Shown here: in pieces, positions 1 to 10,274 of the stretch
Layout: the number at the start of each line of letters is the position of its first letter
How positions within the stretch are numbered: the first letter of the stretch is position 1
DNA from: Gari tellinella
Taxonomy: Eukaryota; Mollusca; Bivalvia; Cardiida; Psammobiidae
Assembly (NCBI GenBank): GCA_922989275.2
Contig: OV277868.1
Coordinates: forward strand, 55,426,216-55,490,215
Direction: 5' to 3'
Length of the DNA: 64,000 bases
Notes under the pieces: generated by a model
Databases searched by the model: none
Seen by the model: only the letters and a program-made list of their open reading frames with translations
Told to the model about the DNA's origin: nothing
Translations under genes and position numbers: made by a program

Positions 1-400
1 CTGTACGCTGAGTGACTCCTTCAAACCCGCTGTTTACTTCTCTATAAGTACCTACTGTTTACTATGTTGAGAATGAACAGCAAAAGAGCCCCACTAGAGG
101 GTTTAAGTTGCACGCTGAGTGGCTTCTTCACAGCCGCTGTATTTTTCTCTACAAGTTTAATATGTTAGGCATAAACAGCAAGACTGTACAACAATCTAGA
201 GGTAGGTGGTGGGGAGTGTATTGTGTGTCCGGCTTTAAGCCGTACGCTGACTGGCTCCTTCACAGCCGCTGTATATTTCTCTTAGTTAGTTTAAACATAT
301 TTTATTTCCAAAGTTTCAACTTAGAAACGGGGTTGGGCCACAAGTTCCAAAAACATTAGCCACGAACCTCCCCTGTATATTTCTCAAGTACCTACTGTTT
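1..400 (-). repeat. Tandem partial copies of GGT exon 6, distal block
   Basis: On the minus strand this block contains at least three degraded copies of the 3' part of GGT exon 6 plus a short fragment (about 362-400). Each copy shows the GAAGGAGCCACTCAGCGT-like stretch (EPLSV), often the TACACAGTATACTCC-like stretch, and then the intron start resembling GTAGGTACTTGTAGAGAA. No copy has the beginning of the exon or an acceptor, and all carry stops or indels. The array runs off the window edge, so the number of copies is unknown. It lies in the intron after exon 6 of the leftward GGT gene. Confidence 0.85.
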
Positions 401-959
401 AAAGACTATCGCGCCAGTTTCTTCGAATTTTCATTACAATCAGATTTATTTAAACGTTTGCGTGTTGCTAGTATATACCCTGGTATGCATAAATACAAAA
501 TAAAATAAGGGGAGTCCCAGAACTGGATTTTTTCTTAATAGTTATTTTTGGGTATACCCCTAAATATCCGGAGACATGTGCTTTTGGTAATAAAATCTCA
601 GAATAACCCTCCTCAACTTTGTAATTTACCATATTTGTTGGGTTATACATATATTTTTTCATAAATGTCTGCAGATTGAGTAACACATATTAGTCCAATT
701 TCATAGGGCTATATAAAATTCTAAATGATAACCACTTTCAAATGCTTAAATGGATCCAAATCCATACAGTTCAATCGTCGACGATATATATATCACTTTT
801 CTAATCGTGATCTGATCGGATTATTTAGCTTATTTAGATTGAAAAAATAAAAATATGCTGATAAACATTAATCATGGAGCAATTGTCAAAGGGAGGCAAC
901 TTATGCAAATATTGTGCATGAGTAGTCTCCCTTTGACCGTTAGAACCCTAAACTAGAGC
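401..959. other. Intronic spacer, nothing recognised
   Basis: AT-rich sequence between the two blocks of exon 6 copies. I see no coding homology, no terminal repeats and no hairpin core of the kinds common elsewhere in the window. Confidence 0.4.
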
Positions 960-1245
960 GATGGTCCTTAATATATTGAGAATGAACAGCAACACAGCCC
1001 AAAAAGAGGGTGGGGCGGGTGTATACTGTGTATCAACCTTTAAGGCGTACGCTGAGTGGCTCCTTCACTGCGGTGTATACATCTATACAAGTACATTGTA
1101 CCTACCGTTTAGTATGTTGAGAATGAATAGGAAAACAGACTCACTACATGATTGGGTTGTAAGTATACTGTGTATCCGCCTAAAAGCTGTATAGTACGCT
1201 GATTGACTCCTCCACACCCACTGTATACTCCCTACAAGTACTTAC
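960..1245 (-). repeat. Tandem partial copies of GGT exon 6, proximal block
   Basis: Two exon 6-like copies lie directly downstream, in the sense of the gene, of the intact exon. The nearer (about 1105-1233) and the farther (about 963-1088) each begin inside the exon at the TATACAGCGG position and end at the LNILN position. The nearer one ends with a GTAGGTAC donor-like site. Both have changes that break the reading frame, such as loss of the PPPPSSG segment and in-frame stops. The repeat unit is roughly 140 bp: about 115 bp of exon plus about 20-25 bp of the following intron. Confidence 0.85.
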
Positions 1246-1395
1246 CGTTTAGTATGTTGAGGATGAACAGCAAAACGGCACCACTTGAAGGTGGGGGCGG
1301 GGAGTATACTGTGTATCCGCCTTTTAGTTGTACGCTGAGTGGCTCCTTCACAACCGCTGTGTACATCTTCAAGTCGTCTTTAGTTATAATACCAT
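1246..1395 (-). CDS. GGT1: GGT-A coding exon 6 (intact copy)
   Basis: 150 bp. Encodes [41 protein letters not shown] and LFILNILN. Acceptor TTTTTCAG, donor GTAAGT. It is the only complete member of a tandem array whose other copies lie towards base 1. Confidence 0.93.
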
Positions 1396-4300
1396 CTGAA
1401 AAAGTAGATGAGAAAGTTTCGTAAAATATTTTCAAAATATTCAAATTAGATATTTCAACCTTAACCTTGCTCTGATTAACCAATCAATACCATATATTCG
1501 CCTCGAGAAGTCGATTATGCAATTGAAAACAAATCTTAAGATTTGTTATGAAAGCTGGGGATGGCGAATTCCCCAACCCCTACGCAACTATTACGGGAAG
1601 TTTACGTCGCTTTAACAGTATTTCAGTCATATTGCGACGCCCAACTAATTGCAGGTAGGAGAAGACACCTATCCCCAATTTATACACTGTTTTAGACACT
1701 AATCGGCAATTGTGTAGAACCACCGACCTTCAGCAAGCCAATTGGAAGGCTTTCCCTTATGAAAAATCCGAAGCGCCAAGACTAGACCGGTATGTGAAAC
1801 CACAGCGATAAGAACTTGGGAGTTATAATGTACATGTAAGTGATTTCGAGTCACAGTGACTTTAACCACTCGGCAATGGAGACCCTGCACATTTAATGAG
1901 GAGCAGAATAATTTAGTTTGATAAAAAGATTATTTGTAGAATTTTTGCTCTCATCAGTCGAATCAATGGCACCACGCCCCTAATTACATGGCATCAATAT
2001 TGTCCGATATTGGCATGGTTTCATTAGGGATGTTCCTACAGTGAACCTTAAACAATTGAACTCGGGGCAGTTTTGCATATAAATGTATCCACTGCAACAG
2101 ATTCGGAGCAAGAGAAGACGCCGTGTAAGGCGGTGTCTGACCAGACTACAGACTGTTTACCACTTAGACAAAAAGAAATCAAGAAATTTTAATTTCTTAC
2201 AATTTATCGCAATGTTTGCGTTTATTTAAACCCCGTAACTACCCTGACGTCATCAATAATCGAGATATAATCAAAATAAAAATAATTATAAGATAAAAAG
2301 TAAAATATAAACAAAATGATAATCATATTAAGAGAAGATAAAATATGTCATACAGCGCCAACGAATGACGAGGGATGGTGAGATAAGATTGTGATGACTT
2401 CCGAATTATTATTATTTAAATAACTTGTTATCCCCTTTATGCACTACCTTTCTCCATTATGTCGGCGCTAATGTCATCAGCCAGTGTACCGTTATAGAAA
2501 GTATGAGGGTCTTCGGCAATTCTCTCTAGGGTTGTTGCTAGAGTTGGAAACCGTATGGTCTCTCCTTCCTTGTAATATGCCCCTGTTGATGGATTGGTCA
2601 TCTTTGCTCTAAAGAAACATTTTACCGTAGAGAAATATTGTATATCTACAAATATAGACTAACCAGATATAAGCATGGGTTTCTTCTGTGTCTGAATTCC
2701 CTATATGAGATCTCGATATTTCATCGGAAACATTTTTATCCTAACCACAAGCATTCCAATAATTTTCATCATCATCACTACCACCAATATAATCATCAGC
2801 ATCAATAGAATAAGCATCACTACCACCACAGTAATCATCATTATGTACATGTAACCATCTTTTTGATCATCATAAGAACATGCAGCATCTATACCATCAT
2901 TTTCGTCATTCCCATCAACGAAATCGCCCAATCTTGGAAGTCCTTAACATAACCACACAAAAGGCATTTGCAGTATCTTTTCAGGCGGTAGCTTAAAGCA
3001 GATTGACAGTAAAGCAATAACGCTTCTTTAGGTTTACATCACTAAATATTACTACACATGGGAAAGAGATCCCCATCTACGAAGTCCCGAATATCAAATA
3101 CAACAAGCATCTCCAGTATCCTTCTAGATGGTAGCTTAAAGCAGGTTTGAAGTACATGCTGCTCCTTAACCCTTTCCCCAATAGAAGCGCCTTTTAGCGG
3201 ATATAATTTATTCATCCGCTGAAGAAAGTAGTTCCAATTTAATCAGTAATGAATATGTATTATGGGGAATATTTTCTATATTATAGCAAATGATAGCTTA
3301 AAGCAGGCTGAAAGTAAAGCAGAATGCGCCTTAGGGCGCATTCTGCTTTACTTTCAACCTGCTTTAAGTAGTCACCTATCTTAAGTACTAGAAATAGGCT
3401 ATCAGGTAAAGGGTTAAGTAGCATTTTGCTTTACTTTCAATTTATTTTAAGTGGTCACCTGTAATTTAAGCTATTATCAGGTTATGGGATAACGGTTAAA
3501 GCAAGGTAAAATTTGAGTTTTACAACTTCTTAAAGAGAGTTCTGTTTTGATTTCATATTGCTTTAATCTACATATATCATCTGTTTTGTCACCATCAATG
3601 GTCGTATTGGAGAATTGGTCTTAACCCTTTCCTGATAGCCTATTTGTAATATTGAAGATATATGACCACTTAAAGCAGGCTTAAAATAAAGCAGAATGCG
3701 CCTTAAGGCGCATTCTGCTTCACTTTCAGCCTGCTTTAAGCTACCATGTGCTAGCCTCTAGAGAATATTCCCTCTAATATGTTTTCGTGACTGATTAAAT
3801 TGGAATAATTTTCTTTAGCGGAGGAATAAATCATATTCGATAAAAGGCGCTTCTATGGAGGAAAGGGTTAAACACCTTTTTTATTTAGCAGCGACCTTTA
3901 ATGTAGTAGTACAAACGGGTTGTTTTTTAATGAGAGTAACATATAATTCCCCGTCGCACTTACCTCAAATTAGCATATCTATCAAGGTAGTCTTTGAACT
4001 TTAGAATTTCACGCGGCAGCACAGGACCGACTTTGAAGCCGTCTTTACACATCTTGATGGCCGGTTTGAACAGCTCCTTCCATGGTAACTTTCCCCCAAG
4101 CTTCCATGCCTCGTACATGCCCTTTATCTCACCAGGAATACCAATAGACTTTCCACCTATAGATACAGTAAACGGCCGTTATTCAGACCACGTTAGATGG
4201 TACATATACAGAATAACACCCCGCACTCTACATGTACCACGCTAATCGGACCGGCTATTTCAGCGGAAATGGTGGAGTATCTGCGCTACATGTACTAGTC

Positions 4301-7300
4301 TTGAAAAACTTTGGTTAGGTATTAGATGAATAGAGCAGTTACATATCCCAACCATAGTATTTTCATGTTTGAAGGAACAATCCTCACTGCAGTAACCAAC
4401 CCGTTCCCCTATCGAGTTAATATTTGTATTCGTGACACCAATTAACATAATTTCATTTGTCTGTTTCTCTCTCCAGAATTTATATTATATCGTTTAAAAT
4501 TACTCACTCAAGAGTCAAAATTATATCATGTACCAATTACTACCTCGTGAGTTAATAATACTTAAGAAATAATAAACTCATACCAGTGTTTTATCGTGCA
4601 ATCGAATTCTGGTAGGAGTTGAGATGCGTAGTAATTTAATCACGAGGCATTTAGGCCGAGTGGATCAATTACAAACATCTCAATGACTACCCGTGTTCGA
4701 TTGCAAGATAAAATACTGTATTAATTTTTTATATAGATTCTAACACATAATTTTACCTTAATATGCACTGAAGCAACGGCGCTACATTTCTTGGCGTACG
4801 CAATTTCGAAGCCATATGACGTCTCGTTAGAACGTTTTAGTGCGTGAGTGCTTTATTGATAATTCAAACACTGAAACGTTCGTTCTTTTTTATATAGGCG
4901 CGTTCCCGAAGTGTGTTAGAATTGTATATATCGTATACCAATTACTCACTCCAGAAATGATTTAAAACCAAATACACAGCGTCTGACTTAACTCAAATGT
5001 AATTAATTGACAATCTAAAGATCCAAATCTACTAAAAAGTCTCTATCATTTATGATGGGAATTATTATTAAAATAGTTATAGTCTGAAACAAGTCTATGA
5101 GAGATTAGGTAAAAGTGACAGACAAGACGAAAACCTTCTCTTGAAGAAACATCTTCAGGTAAATACATGTCCCTGGTAGCTCCTCCTGGTGCCATCTCGC
5201 GGGCCATTATTGTATATTTCTTCATCTCCGAGCTGAAAGTAAAGAATTAATAACATTATTTATAGATATAAACAGGGTAAACATACCAATGGTTTGTGTG
5301 TCTTTCTCTATTAACCCTTAGCCTGCCAGTCACGATTATAGCTCCATATGCAAACAGCTTGGATCAGCTTGCATTGCGTTTGTTTTTGACGATCTGCATC
5401 GTTTCAATCGTAACCCTTTCACTCTCAATGACGCTTTTGCAAACTTCAACTTCAACTTCAACTGGTTTTCTCAGCAAAATCCTCTCGGACATCCACGCTG
5501 AGGGGTGTGTGCGGGTGTGCTATACATTGGTGCTAAGGGCGATGGTGAGGTGTTCCGGCTAGCTGACGATAAAACTTTTTACAAAATTCCAATGAGACAT
5601 CATATATGATAACATGTAGAGGTCCGCCCTGCACACTTGCAAGATAAAAAGTCCCATAAGACTAACATATATTACACTATACAGTTCTGGCTTTGGATTA
5701 GTTATAAGGCACTGTCACAAGCTGGACGGCTGACTTGAACTCATCCAGGCTTGTTGAAGAGATGCACTCGTTAGGTAAAGAGTTCCATCCGATCACAGAT
5801 CTCGGGAAATATGAATAATGGTAGACGTTGATCCTAGCTTGGTATTGTATAAACTTCATGCTGTGACTGTTCCTAGTAGATCTGACAGCAGCTAAAACTG
5901 GATGATATATGATTGGCACGGCAACCAGAAGGTTCACAATTTTGTACATAGTGGTCATGTCTGTCCAGAATCTTCTCTGTTGTAGAGTTGGCCATTGCAA
6001 TTCTTGTAGTAGTGTTTGTATCCTGATCAGACTCCAAACTGTTTGCCACTCGTATCGATATTTTAAGTCACACTTCATTGAAGCTTTCTTTGAAACGATT
6101 TTGCAAAAACAAAGTTGAAGCAGACGACAATAAAACGGTGAAGGGGTAAAAAAACCTCGCGGAAATTTTTGCAGTGAAAAGATTAATTGGACAGCCACAC
6201 ATTGTTAAACCCTTCGCTGACACGACGTCAATTATTTTAAATGCTCGTCTGCTAGTAGTTATCATATTTGAAATATAAGTCATTTGACTTAAGTTAAATC
6301 GTTACTAGTGTAAAACAGTTAGGAGATGTGTTTTCTCTCATTACAACGAAACTTGTCGCAAACACCATACATTTCAATGAGGAAACTGGCAGTTGTTTAA
6401 AAAGGTTGACATTGTTTTATTTGTATGGGAAACAGTTTAGCCTTTCTAGCTCTAAACTGTTTTAACAGAAACAATGCAGTATCGTGTTTGCATTTTCGTG
6501 TCATCTCATCTCTAATCCATATATATATATATCTTTAAATGGTTTTCGATTGAAGGAGTCAAATACAGGTATGGTTTAAAGGAAAATAAAACATTGATAT
6601 CTACAGGATCTCTCTGCTTAACTTTATATTACTTTTTGCTGCTACATGTATCTACCATAAACACATCTACAGAACTACACGTCTTACCGTTTATAGAAGG
6701 TCATGAAGAAGCCGCCCCCAATACCAGAGCCGTATGGGTTGTAGATACCGGCACATAACAGAGTCACTATAGCCGCATCCACTGCCGAGCCACCATACCG
6801 TATCATGATCTCACTGAAACATGTAGTTCAGGGCTCCAGATAAGAGGGGGTATGCTGAACAAATCCAACATTTCTCGCTCATTTCAGTACCAAATCCTAT
6901 GGTGTGACTATTCATAAGAATTGTCTCGAAGAGACGATTCTAATGAGTAGTCACACCATAGGGTTCAATATTTGACGCACACTGTTACTATACATTGAAA
7001 CATATGTTTGCGCTTTCAAGAATATGTAATGTATTGATTCATGTTAAACTTTGTTGTTCGTTTCTTTCAAAACATTGCACCTTAGCGACGAGTAGGCGGG
7101 TCATTTACAAACATCGTACCAAAAAATAATGTACTTGTCCCAAGAAAATAGTCTATGCTGGTTGTTGTTTAGCAACACATGCCAGAAAACAACCCTTAAT
7201 ATTCAAAAAATGAACTATGGAACAGTTAATTTGATACTGGAATTCTTTATTGAATATGTTAGGAGTGAATGCGTTCTGGGAGAATAGAAAGACACTTCTT

Positions 7301-8369
7301 TCCTGTACCTTAAATAATTCACAATGCACATGTAACACACAATGGCAATACGTGTGTTCAATTGTTATATGTGTAATCAATGAAGATATTGTAATCCGCG
7401 TACAAAAAAACTCTTAAAATCCACACATTGGACACTGAGAGAAAATTTCAGTTTGAAAAATATTCGGACAGGGAGGTTTAACTCATTTACCCTGAAACTT
7501 TAAATGGATAATTGCAGTCTGTCCATGCTTGATTGTTTTGGGTTGCTTTTTTACTATATGTTTCAGTATGCGTCATACTTGAGCAGCCCTCTGATCAGCA
7601 CTGTTTGCATAGTAAAATATACTCTTCACATGTACAGTGTTTGTAAATGACGAGTGCATGTTACTCGTACCTGAGGTTGGCTGTGTAAGAGTCATTTCCA
7701 ATATTGTTGAGCTATAAGTCGATAAACCCATTACCCCATAAATACGCCTTTTTACACCTTCATTTCATTTTCTCCATTAAGAAAATAATTCAACTTTATA
7801 CAGTCATGAGTATGCATCATCACAAATATATTCTATAGCCTTGTATATGGTATCTTAAAGCAGGCTAAAAGTAAAGCAGAATGCGCCTTTAGGCGCATTC
7901 TGCATTACTTTCAATCTGCTTTAAGTGGTCAACTATCTTCAATACTACAAACAGGCTATGGGGTAATGGGTTTAGAGCGTTAAAGGTTTGGTTACAATGT
8001 ATCAAGATGATCAAATATTTTGACTGAGAATCGTGTACTATTTCCAGACTAACATGTCCGATGTAAGGGAATATATGGTGTTTCGACTATTTAACCCTGT
8101 ACTTACGTCCCCTTACTAGAGCAGATGGTCGAATCTGCAGCCACAGACAAATATCTGTAAGCCCCTTCCTTTGTATCGGTAGGCTCCACATAGATAGGAG
8201 AGTCCTTGGTTAGCCTAGCTGACGTCTTTGGCGGTGGGCAATCTACGACCTCATTGACAACTGTCTCCTTTTCATCTTTCCGTAGCCCGAGCCCTAGCCC
8301 TACTCCAAGGGCGACTATAAAGGCAACCAGAACCACAGCCACAATGGCCCATGCCCGTCCTTTCGACAT
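1246..8369 (-). CDS. GGT1: Gamma-glutamyltransferase / glutathione hydrolase proenzyme, paralog A, 5' six coding exons (partial)
   Basis: GGTs are membrane-anchored ectoenzymes that cleave the gamma-glutamyl bond of glutathione and related compounds; the precursor cuts itself into two subunits. Six coding exons are visible on the minus strand: 8369-8107, 6813-6688, 5232-5135, 4156-3964, 2608-2448 and 1395-1246. All are bounded by AG/GT and join in phase to give about 330 residues. The protein starts with MSKGRAW and one membrane helix (about residues 7-29), then a GG(S)AVDAA-GIGGGFF segment, an AREMAP motif with the gamma-glutamyl-binding Arg, GIPGEIKG, a PW(K)xLF segment, [10 protein letters not shown] and [12 protein letters not shown], all in the family order. 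The Met lies one base after a splice acceptor, so a 5' UTR exon is expected. The small-subunit half with the catalytic Thr lies beyond base 1. Visible exons are intact. The family call is firm; GGT1 versus GGT5 orthology is not settled. Confidence 0.93.
1590..1890 (-). mobile_element. tRNA-Ser-headed SINE
   Basis: On the minus strand the element starts with a tRNA-like head: a GCCGAGTGGTTAAAG A-box region and a GTGA-CTCGAAA-TCAC anticodon arm, which would be tRNA-Ser(CGA)-like, with a weak B-box. It ends with GTCGCAATATGACTGAAATA and CTGTTAAAGCGACGTAAA, an ending I associate with widespread molluscan SINEs, possibly of the V-SINE type. It lies in the intron between exons 5 and 6 of GGT-A. An incomplete second copy is at 49106-49210. 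Confidence 0.65.
1891..2447. repeat. Intronic sequence with a C-like hairpin remnant
   Basis: A degenerate GAAGACGCCGTGTAAGGCGG hairpin with flanking TGTTTACCACTTAGA lies at about 2094-2170. A short stretch at about 2335-2395, built around CAGCGCCAACGAATGACGAG, recurs at about 16172-16225 and, inverted, near 27755-27800. No coding sequence seen. Confidence 0.5.
2448..2608 (-). CDS. GGT1: GGT-A coding exon 5
   Basis: 161 bp. Encodes [16 protein letters not shown], the [20 protein letters not shown] motif (AxFYxGxLA in the family) and SADIMEK. Acceptor TTTAG, donor GTAGTG. Confidence 0.92.
2763..2930. repeat. Degenerate ATC/CAT low-complexity tract
   Basis: Imperfect ATCATC/ACCACC triplet-rich sequence in the GGT-A intron between exons 4 and 5. 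The minus-strand open frame across it is compositional. Confidence 0.7.
2970..3165. repeat. Fragments of MITE family A
   Basis: Two degenerate half-copies of the GTAGCTTAAAGCAG...AAAGTAAAGC hairpin arm lie directly before the full-length element at 3166. Confidence 0.6.
3166..3417. mobile_element. MITE family A copy 1 (TTAA-ended)
   Basis: Begins TTAACCCTTTCCCCA and ends AGGTAAAGGGTTAA. The centre is a near-perfect hairpin with arms reading AAGCAGGCTGAAAGTAAAGC and AGAATGCGCC around TTAG. TTAA at both ends fits a TTAA-duplicating DNA transposon (piggyBac- or Kolobok-like); no transposase is present. Confidence 0.8.
3420..3502. repeat. MITE family A right-half fragment
   Basis: Contains GCTTTACTTTCAATTTATTT, AAGTGGTCACCTG and a final GGGATAACGGTTAA, the right half of a family A element directly after copy 1. 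Confidence 0.6.
3621..3871. mobile_element. MITE family A copy 2, inverted relative to copy 1
   Basis: Starts TTAACCCTTTCCTGATAGCC and ends GAGGAAAGGGTTAA, with the central AGAATGCGCC/GGCGCATTCT hairpin. Its left part matches the reverse complement of the right part of copy 1. It sits in the same GGT-A intron. Confidence 0.8.
3964..4156 (-). CDS. GGT1: GGT-A coding exon 4
   Basis: 193 bp. Encodes [26 protein letters not shown] and the downstream large-subunit helices to YANLR. Acceptor TATAG, donor GTAAGT, in phase with exons 3 and 5. Confidence 0.92.
4480..4970. repeat. Inverted-repeat block
   Basis: AGTGTTTTATCGTGCAATCG near 4585 is matched in inverse orientation by CGATTGCAAGATAAAATACT near 4700. 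A second pair, AACGTTTTAGTGCGTGAGTG and the later CACTGAAACGTTCG, follows. TTACTCACTC-type motifs occur on both sides. This looks like a decayed foldback element in the intron between exons 3 and 4 of GGT-A. Confidence 0.5.
5135..5232 (-). CDS. GGT1: GGT-A coding exon 3
   Basis: 98 bp. Contains the AREMAPGGA motif; its Arg corresponds to the gamma-glutamyl-binding Arg107 of human GGT1. Acceptor TTTCAG, donor GTTTTC. Confidence 0.92.
5697..6005 (-). pseudogene. LINE reverse transcriptase C-terminal fragment
   Basis: The minus-strand translation reads [14 protein letters not shown], then [25 protein letters not shown] and a final SLDEFKSAV segment. This order (LxWPTLxxRR, LYKIVNGL, FPRTIxxWNSLP, FKxxL) is typical of the C-terminal end of CR1/Jockey/Rex-type non-LTR retrotransposon ORF2. 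Only about 100 residues remain, without catalytic motifs. It lies in the intron between exons 2 and 3 of GGT-A in gene sense and is cut on its 5' side by a hairpin element fragment. Confidence 0.8.
6006..6160. repeat. Hairpin element fragment (family D-like)
   Basis: Contains ATCCTGATCAGACTCCAAAC, TGTTTGCCACTCGTATCGAT and a terminal AAGCAGACGACAATAAAACG GTGAAGGGGTAAA-type end. Only part of the hairpin is left, and it abuts the LINE fragment. Confidence 0.6.
6688..6813 (-). CDS. GGT1: GGT-A coding exon 2
   Basis: 126 bp. Encodes the segment from [15 protein letters not shown] to [13 protein letters not shown], which matches the GG-S/A-AVDAAIA and GIGGG motifs of the large subunit. The acceptor TTTCAG and donor GTAAGA fit, and the phase joins both neighbours. 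This is the exon that is tandemly repeated in paralog B; here it is single. Confidence 0.93.
6891..6967. repeat. Foldback inverted repeat
   Basis: CCTATGGTGTGACTATTCAT and AAGAATTGTCTC are mirrored by GAGACGATTCT and ATGAGTAGTCACACCATAGG with almost no spacer. It lies in intron 1 of GGT-A. No family assigned. Confidence 0.7.
7478..7670. mobile_element. MITE family H, degenerate copy
   Basis: Starts TTAACTCATTTACCCTGAAA and contains GCCCTCTGATCAGCACTGTT and GTAAATGACGAGTGCATG. These are family H landmarks, but much of the hairpin is lost. Confidence 0.6.
7722..7974. mobile_element. MITE family A copy 3
   Basis: Ends read TAAACCCATTACCCCATAAA and CTATGGGGTAATGGGTTTA, with the central AGAATGCGCCTTTAGGCGCA hairpin. 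The left target TTAA appears mutated. In GGT-A intron 1. Confidence 0.8.
8107..8369 (-). CDS. GGT1: GGT-A coding exon 1 (membrane anchor)
   Basis: Encodes residues 1-87: a short basic N-terminus, a hydrophobic helix ending in a GVGLGLGL run, then a Lys/Glu-rich stalk and a CPPPK-containing linker up to the start of the extracellular domain (LSVAADS). The ATG directly follows a TTCTAG acceptor and the exon ends at a GTAAGT donor, leaving two bases of a Thr codon. Confidence 0.92.
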
Positions 8370-8659
8370 CCTAGAATTTAAAAAATGTATATATACGTTA
8401 AATAGTGTCAAGCGACACAAAATTGACACATGCACTGTACATTCTACTATAATAAACCTCACTAGGGCTGTCACTGATATAAAGACTCACTGCTCGTTTG
8501 AAAGACAAACGACAGCTTAAAGTATATCGAAAGTTAAAACAGAAAATTCTACTAGCTTTCTTTTAGTCGATGAGATAGAAAGGTTTTACTGTATACGATT
8601 CAGTAGAATCCATCTTTGTACGACTTCTGAAGATGATGCTTATTCATTGTTTGAAATGC

Positions 8660-8726
8660 ATGTGTCAGCTCAAAGCAAGGTTAAGGTAAGCTTTCACTCA
8701 TATGCACCTTGCTTTAAGCATCTACT
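8660..8726. repeat. Small hairpin related to family A/M cores
   Basis: AAAGCAAGGTTAAGG and the opposing CCTTGCTTTAAGC arms form a short palindrome resembling the AAAGCAGG cores elsewhere. Confidence 0.45.
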
Positions 8727-8730
8727 AGCC

Positions 8731-8986
8731 TTAACTCGTCGAGTCTTAGTGACGCAGATATAATGATGCGTCTTTTACCAACAGTGCACCTGTGAAGAGT
8801 ACATTTGTGTTATGCAAACGGTGAAGTCCCTGATCAGAGGGCTCCTGCAGGAGCCCTCTGATCAGGGACTTTACTGTTTGTCATTTTGTAAATTATTATT
8901 AAAAACAACCCTAAATAGTCATAAAGGACTAGACTTATTTTGAAATTGGAAATGCCCATTAAATGTTTCAGGGGTGAATAAGTTAA
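8731..8986. mobile_element. MITE family H copy 1 (TTAA-ended)
   Basis: Begins TTAACTCGTCGAGTC and ends TTTCAGGGGTGAATAAGTTAA. The centre is a perfect hairpin reading CCTGATCAGAGGGCTCC-TGCA-GGAGCCCTCTGATCAGG. Upstream of GGT-A coding exon 1. Confidence 0.75.
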
Positions 8987-9152
8987 CAGACTGATAGAAT
9001 GGTCGTATTATAGTAAGGACAACAGAGTAAACTAAAATATTCAACCGGGCTTATTTGTTGAAAGCGAATGGTGCTGTCACATAAAGCTAATCCAGTATTT
9101 CTTTTTACAACAGCAACAACAACAACAACAAAATTAAACTACCACTCATTTG

Positions 9153-9232
9153 GGAGCATTTTACTTTACTTTCAATCTGCTTTAACTGGTATTATATCTT
9201 CCAAAACTAGAAACAGGCTATGGGGTACCGGT
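9153..9232. repeat. MITE family A right half, interrupted by element T
   Basis: ACTTTACTTTCAATCTGCTT and AGAAACAGGCTATGGGGTAC are family A right-half landmarks. The expected GGGTTAA end coincides with the TTAA where the T element begins. Confidence 0.65.
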
Positions 9233-10274
9233 TTAAGGTACTTCGCATATGCGCGTAGTTTCCATACGATTGTTATGAAACTTTTCATGAAGAAAGATAA
9301 TAGCCTAAGAAACAATGTGTGTAAATATAGGCAAAATTTATCGTGTGGTTTGTCTTTAAGGTCTTTTTTCTGACAAAAACCTAGAATTTTGATGATTTTA
9401 TTTTTCTTAAAAATGAATAAAGCTAATGACTATAATTCTCATCCAATAAGTAGTACACAACATTCATTACAAGAAAAGCTAGAAACATTTTGAGTAAAGG
9501 TGTTCAGAAAGATGTTATCAGCTATTTAAATTTTGCAAAATGCTAAAAAATTGAATTACAAAAAACTGACTCATTCAATGTATATTTATTTTCATTTTAT
9601 TCAAATATATGGTTGATGAACTAGTCAGTCTGAAAAAATTAGAAAATATTACAGTCAGGATTTGTTGTAATAACATATTTTCTTATTAAAATGTGGGATA
9701 TTTGTTGTTTAGATACAGTTACCTACCTTAGAATTAAAACTTTGTCATTAAAATGCATTATTATTTATTCATGGACTTGCATACAAGGTTTATTATATTG
9801 TTTTAACATAATTATAATGGGCAATATCGATCTTGAAAAGGTTAGCGTATTGATAAGCTTCAATGTGTGGCTTTATAGTTCGATCAAATCGTTTACATGT
9901 TTACCGATTTAATTGACTTGTAAGTCATTAAACTAAAACGTACAGGTAAGTGGACATATACTTGGACCGTAAACATCACTAGTTCTAATCAACGAAGACT
10001 AAACATAACATGTCTCTTGATTACTGCGTTATGGATTGACAAGTCAATAAATCGGACACTAAAAAAATATTTGGATCGGATGGGTCTCGAACCTATGACC
10101 TTTTGATTGCTAGTCAACCACTATACTAACTGCGCTATGAAGGATTATACTAATTCGTATCAACATTTCCTTTATATAAATTTTCTAGTATAAACACGTA
10201 CGAAAACAGTCTGTGTCGTCAAGACGCATATCCGCTCGCCCGCAAGACCGACTTCCGGTAGCCAAAGGCCTTAA
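9233..10274. mobile_element. Element T copy 1: 1.04-kb non-autonomous transposon at TTAA
   Basis: Bounded by TTAAGGTACTTCGC and the inverted AAAGGCCTTAA end, so it has short imperfect terminal inverted repeats and TTAA on both sides. It is nearly identical over its whole length to 21629-22684. The open frames inside are short, not conserved and have no recognisable domain, so it is probably mobilised in trans. It carries a tRNA-like stretch near its right end. Confidence 0.85.
10073..10144 (-). ncRNA. tRNA-like segment inside element T
   Basis: On the minus strand TAGCGCAGTTAGTATAGTGG (A-box) and GGTTCGAGACCC (B-box) are correctly spaced, with a TTGA-CTAGCAA-TCAA arm that would read AGC (Ala-like). 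The acceptor ends do not pair, so this is a tRNA-derived segment or pseudogene rather than a functional tRNA. Copy 2 of T carries the same segment with a small internal duplication. Confidence 0.55.

Noticed and set aside
2701..2931. Met/Ile/Val-rich minus-strand frame that looks like a membrane protein
   Set aside because: Translation of an ATC/CAT low-complexity tract inside a GGT-A intron.
8206..8520. Plus-strand 104-codon open frame
   Set aside because: Antisense shadow of GGT-A coding exon 1; the minus-strand product is clearly homologous to GGT.
8731..8986. Perfect hairpin upstream of GGT-A as a regulatory element
   Set aside because: It is the centre of a TTAA-ended MITE found at several unrelated sites.
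9691..9912. 73-codon frame in element T
   Set aside because: Not maintained in the second T copy (stop and substitutions), no domain recognised.
10073..10144. Functional tRNA-Ala gene
   Set aside because: Acceptor ends do not pair and the second copy has an internal duplication; better explained as tRNA-derived sequence.
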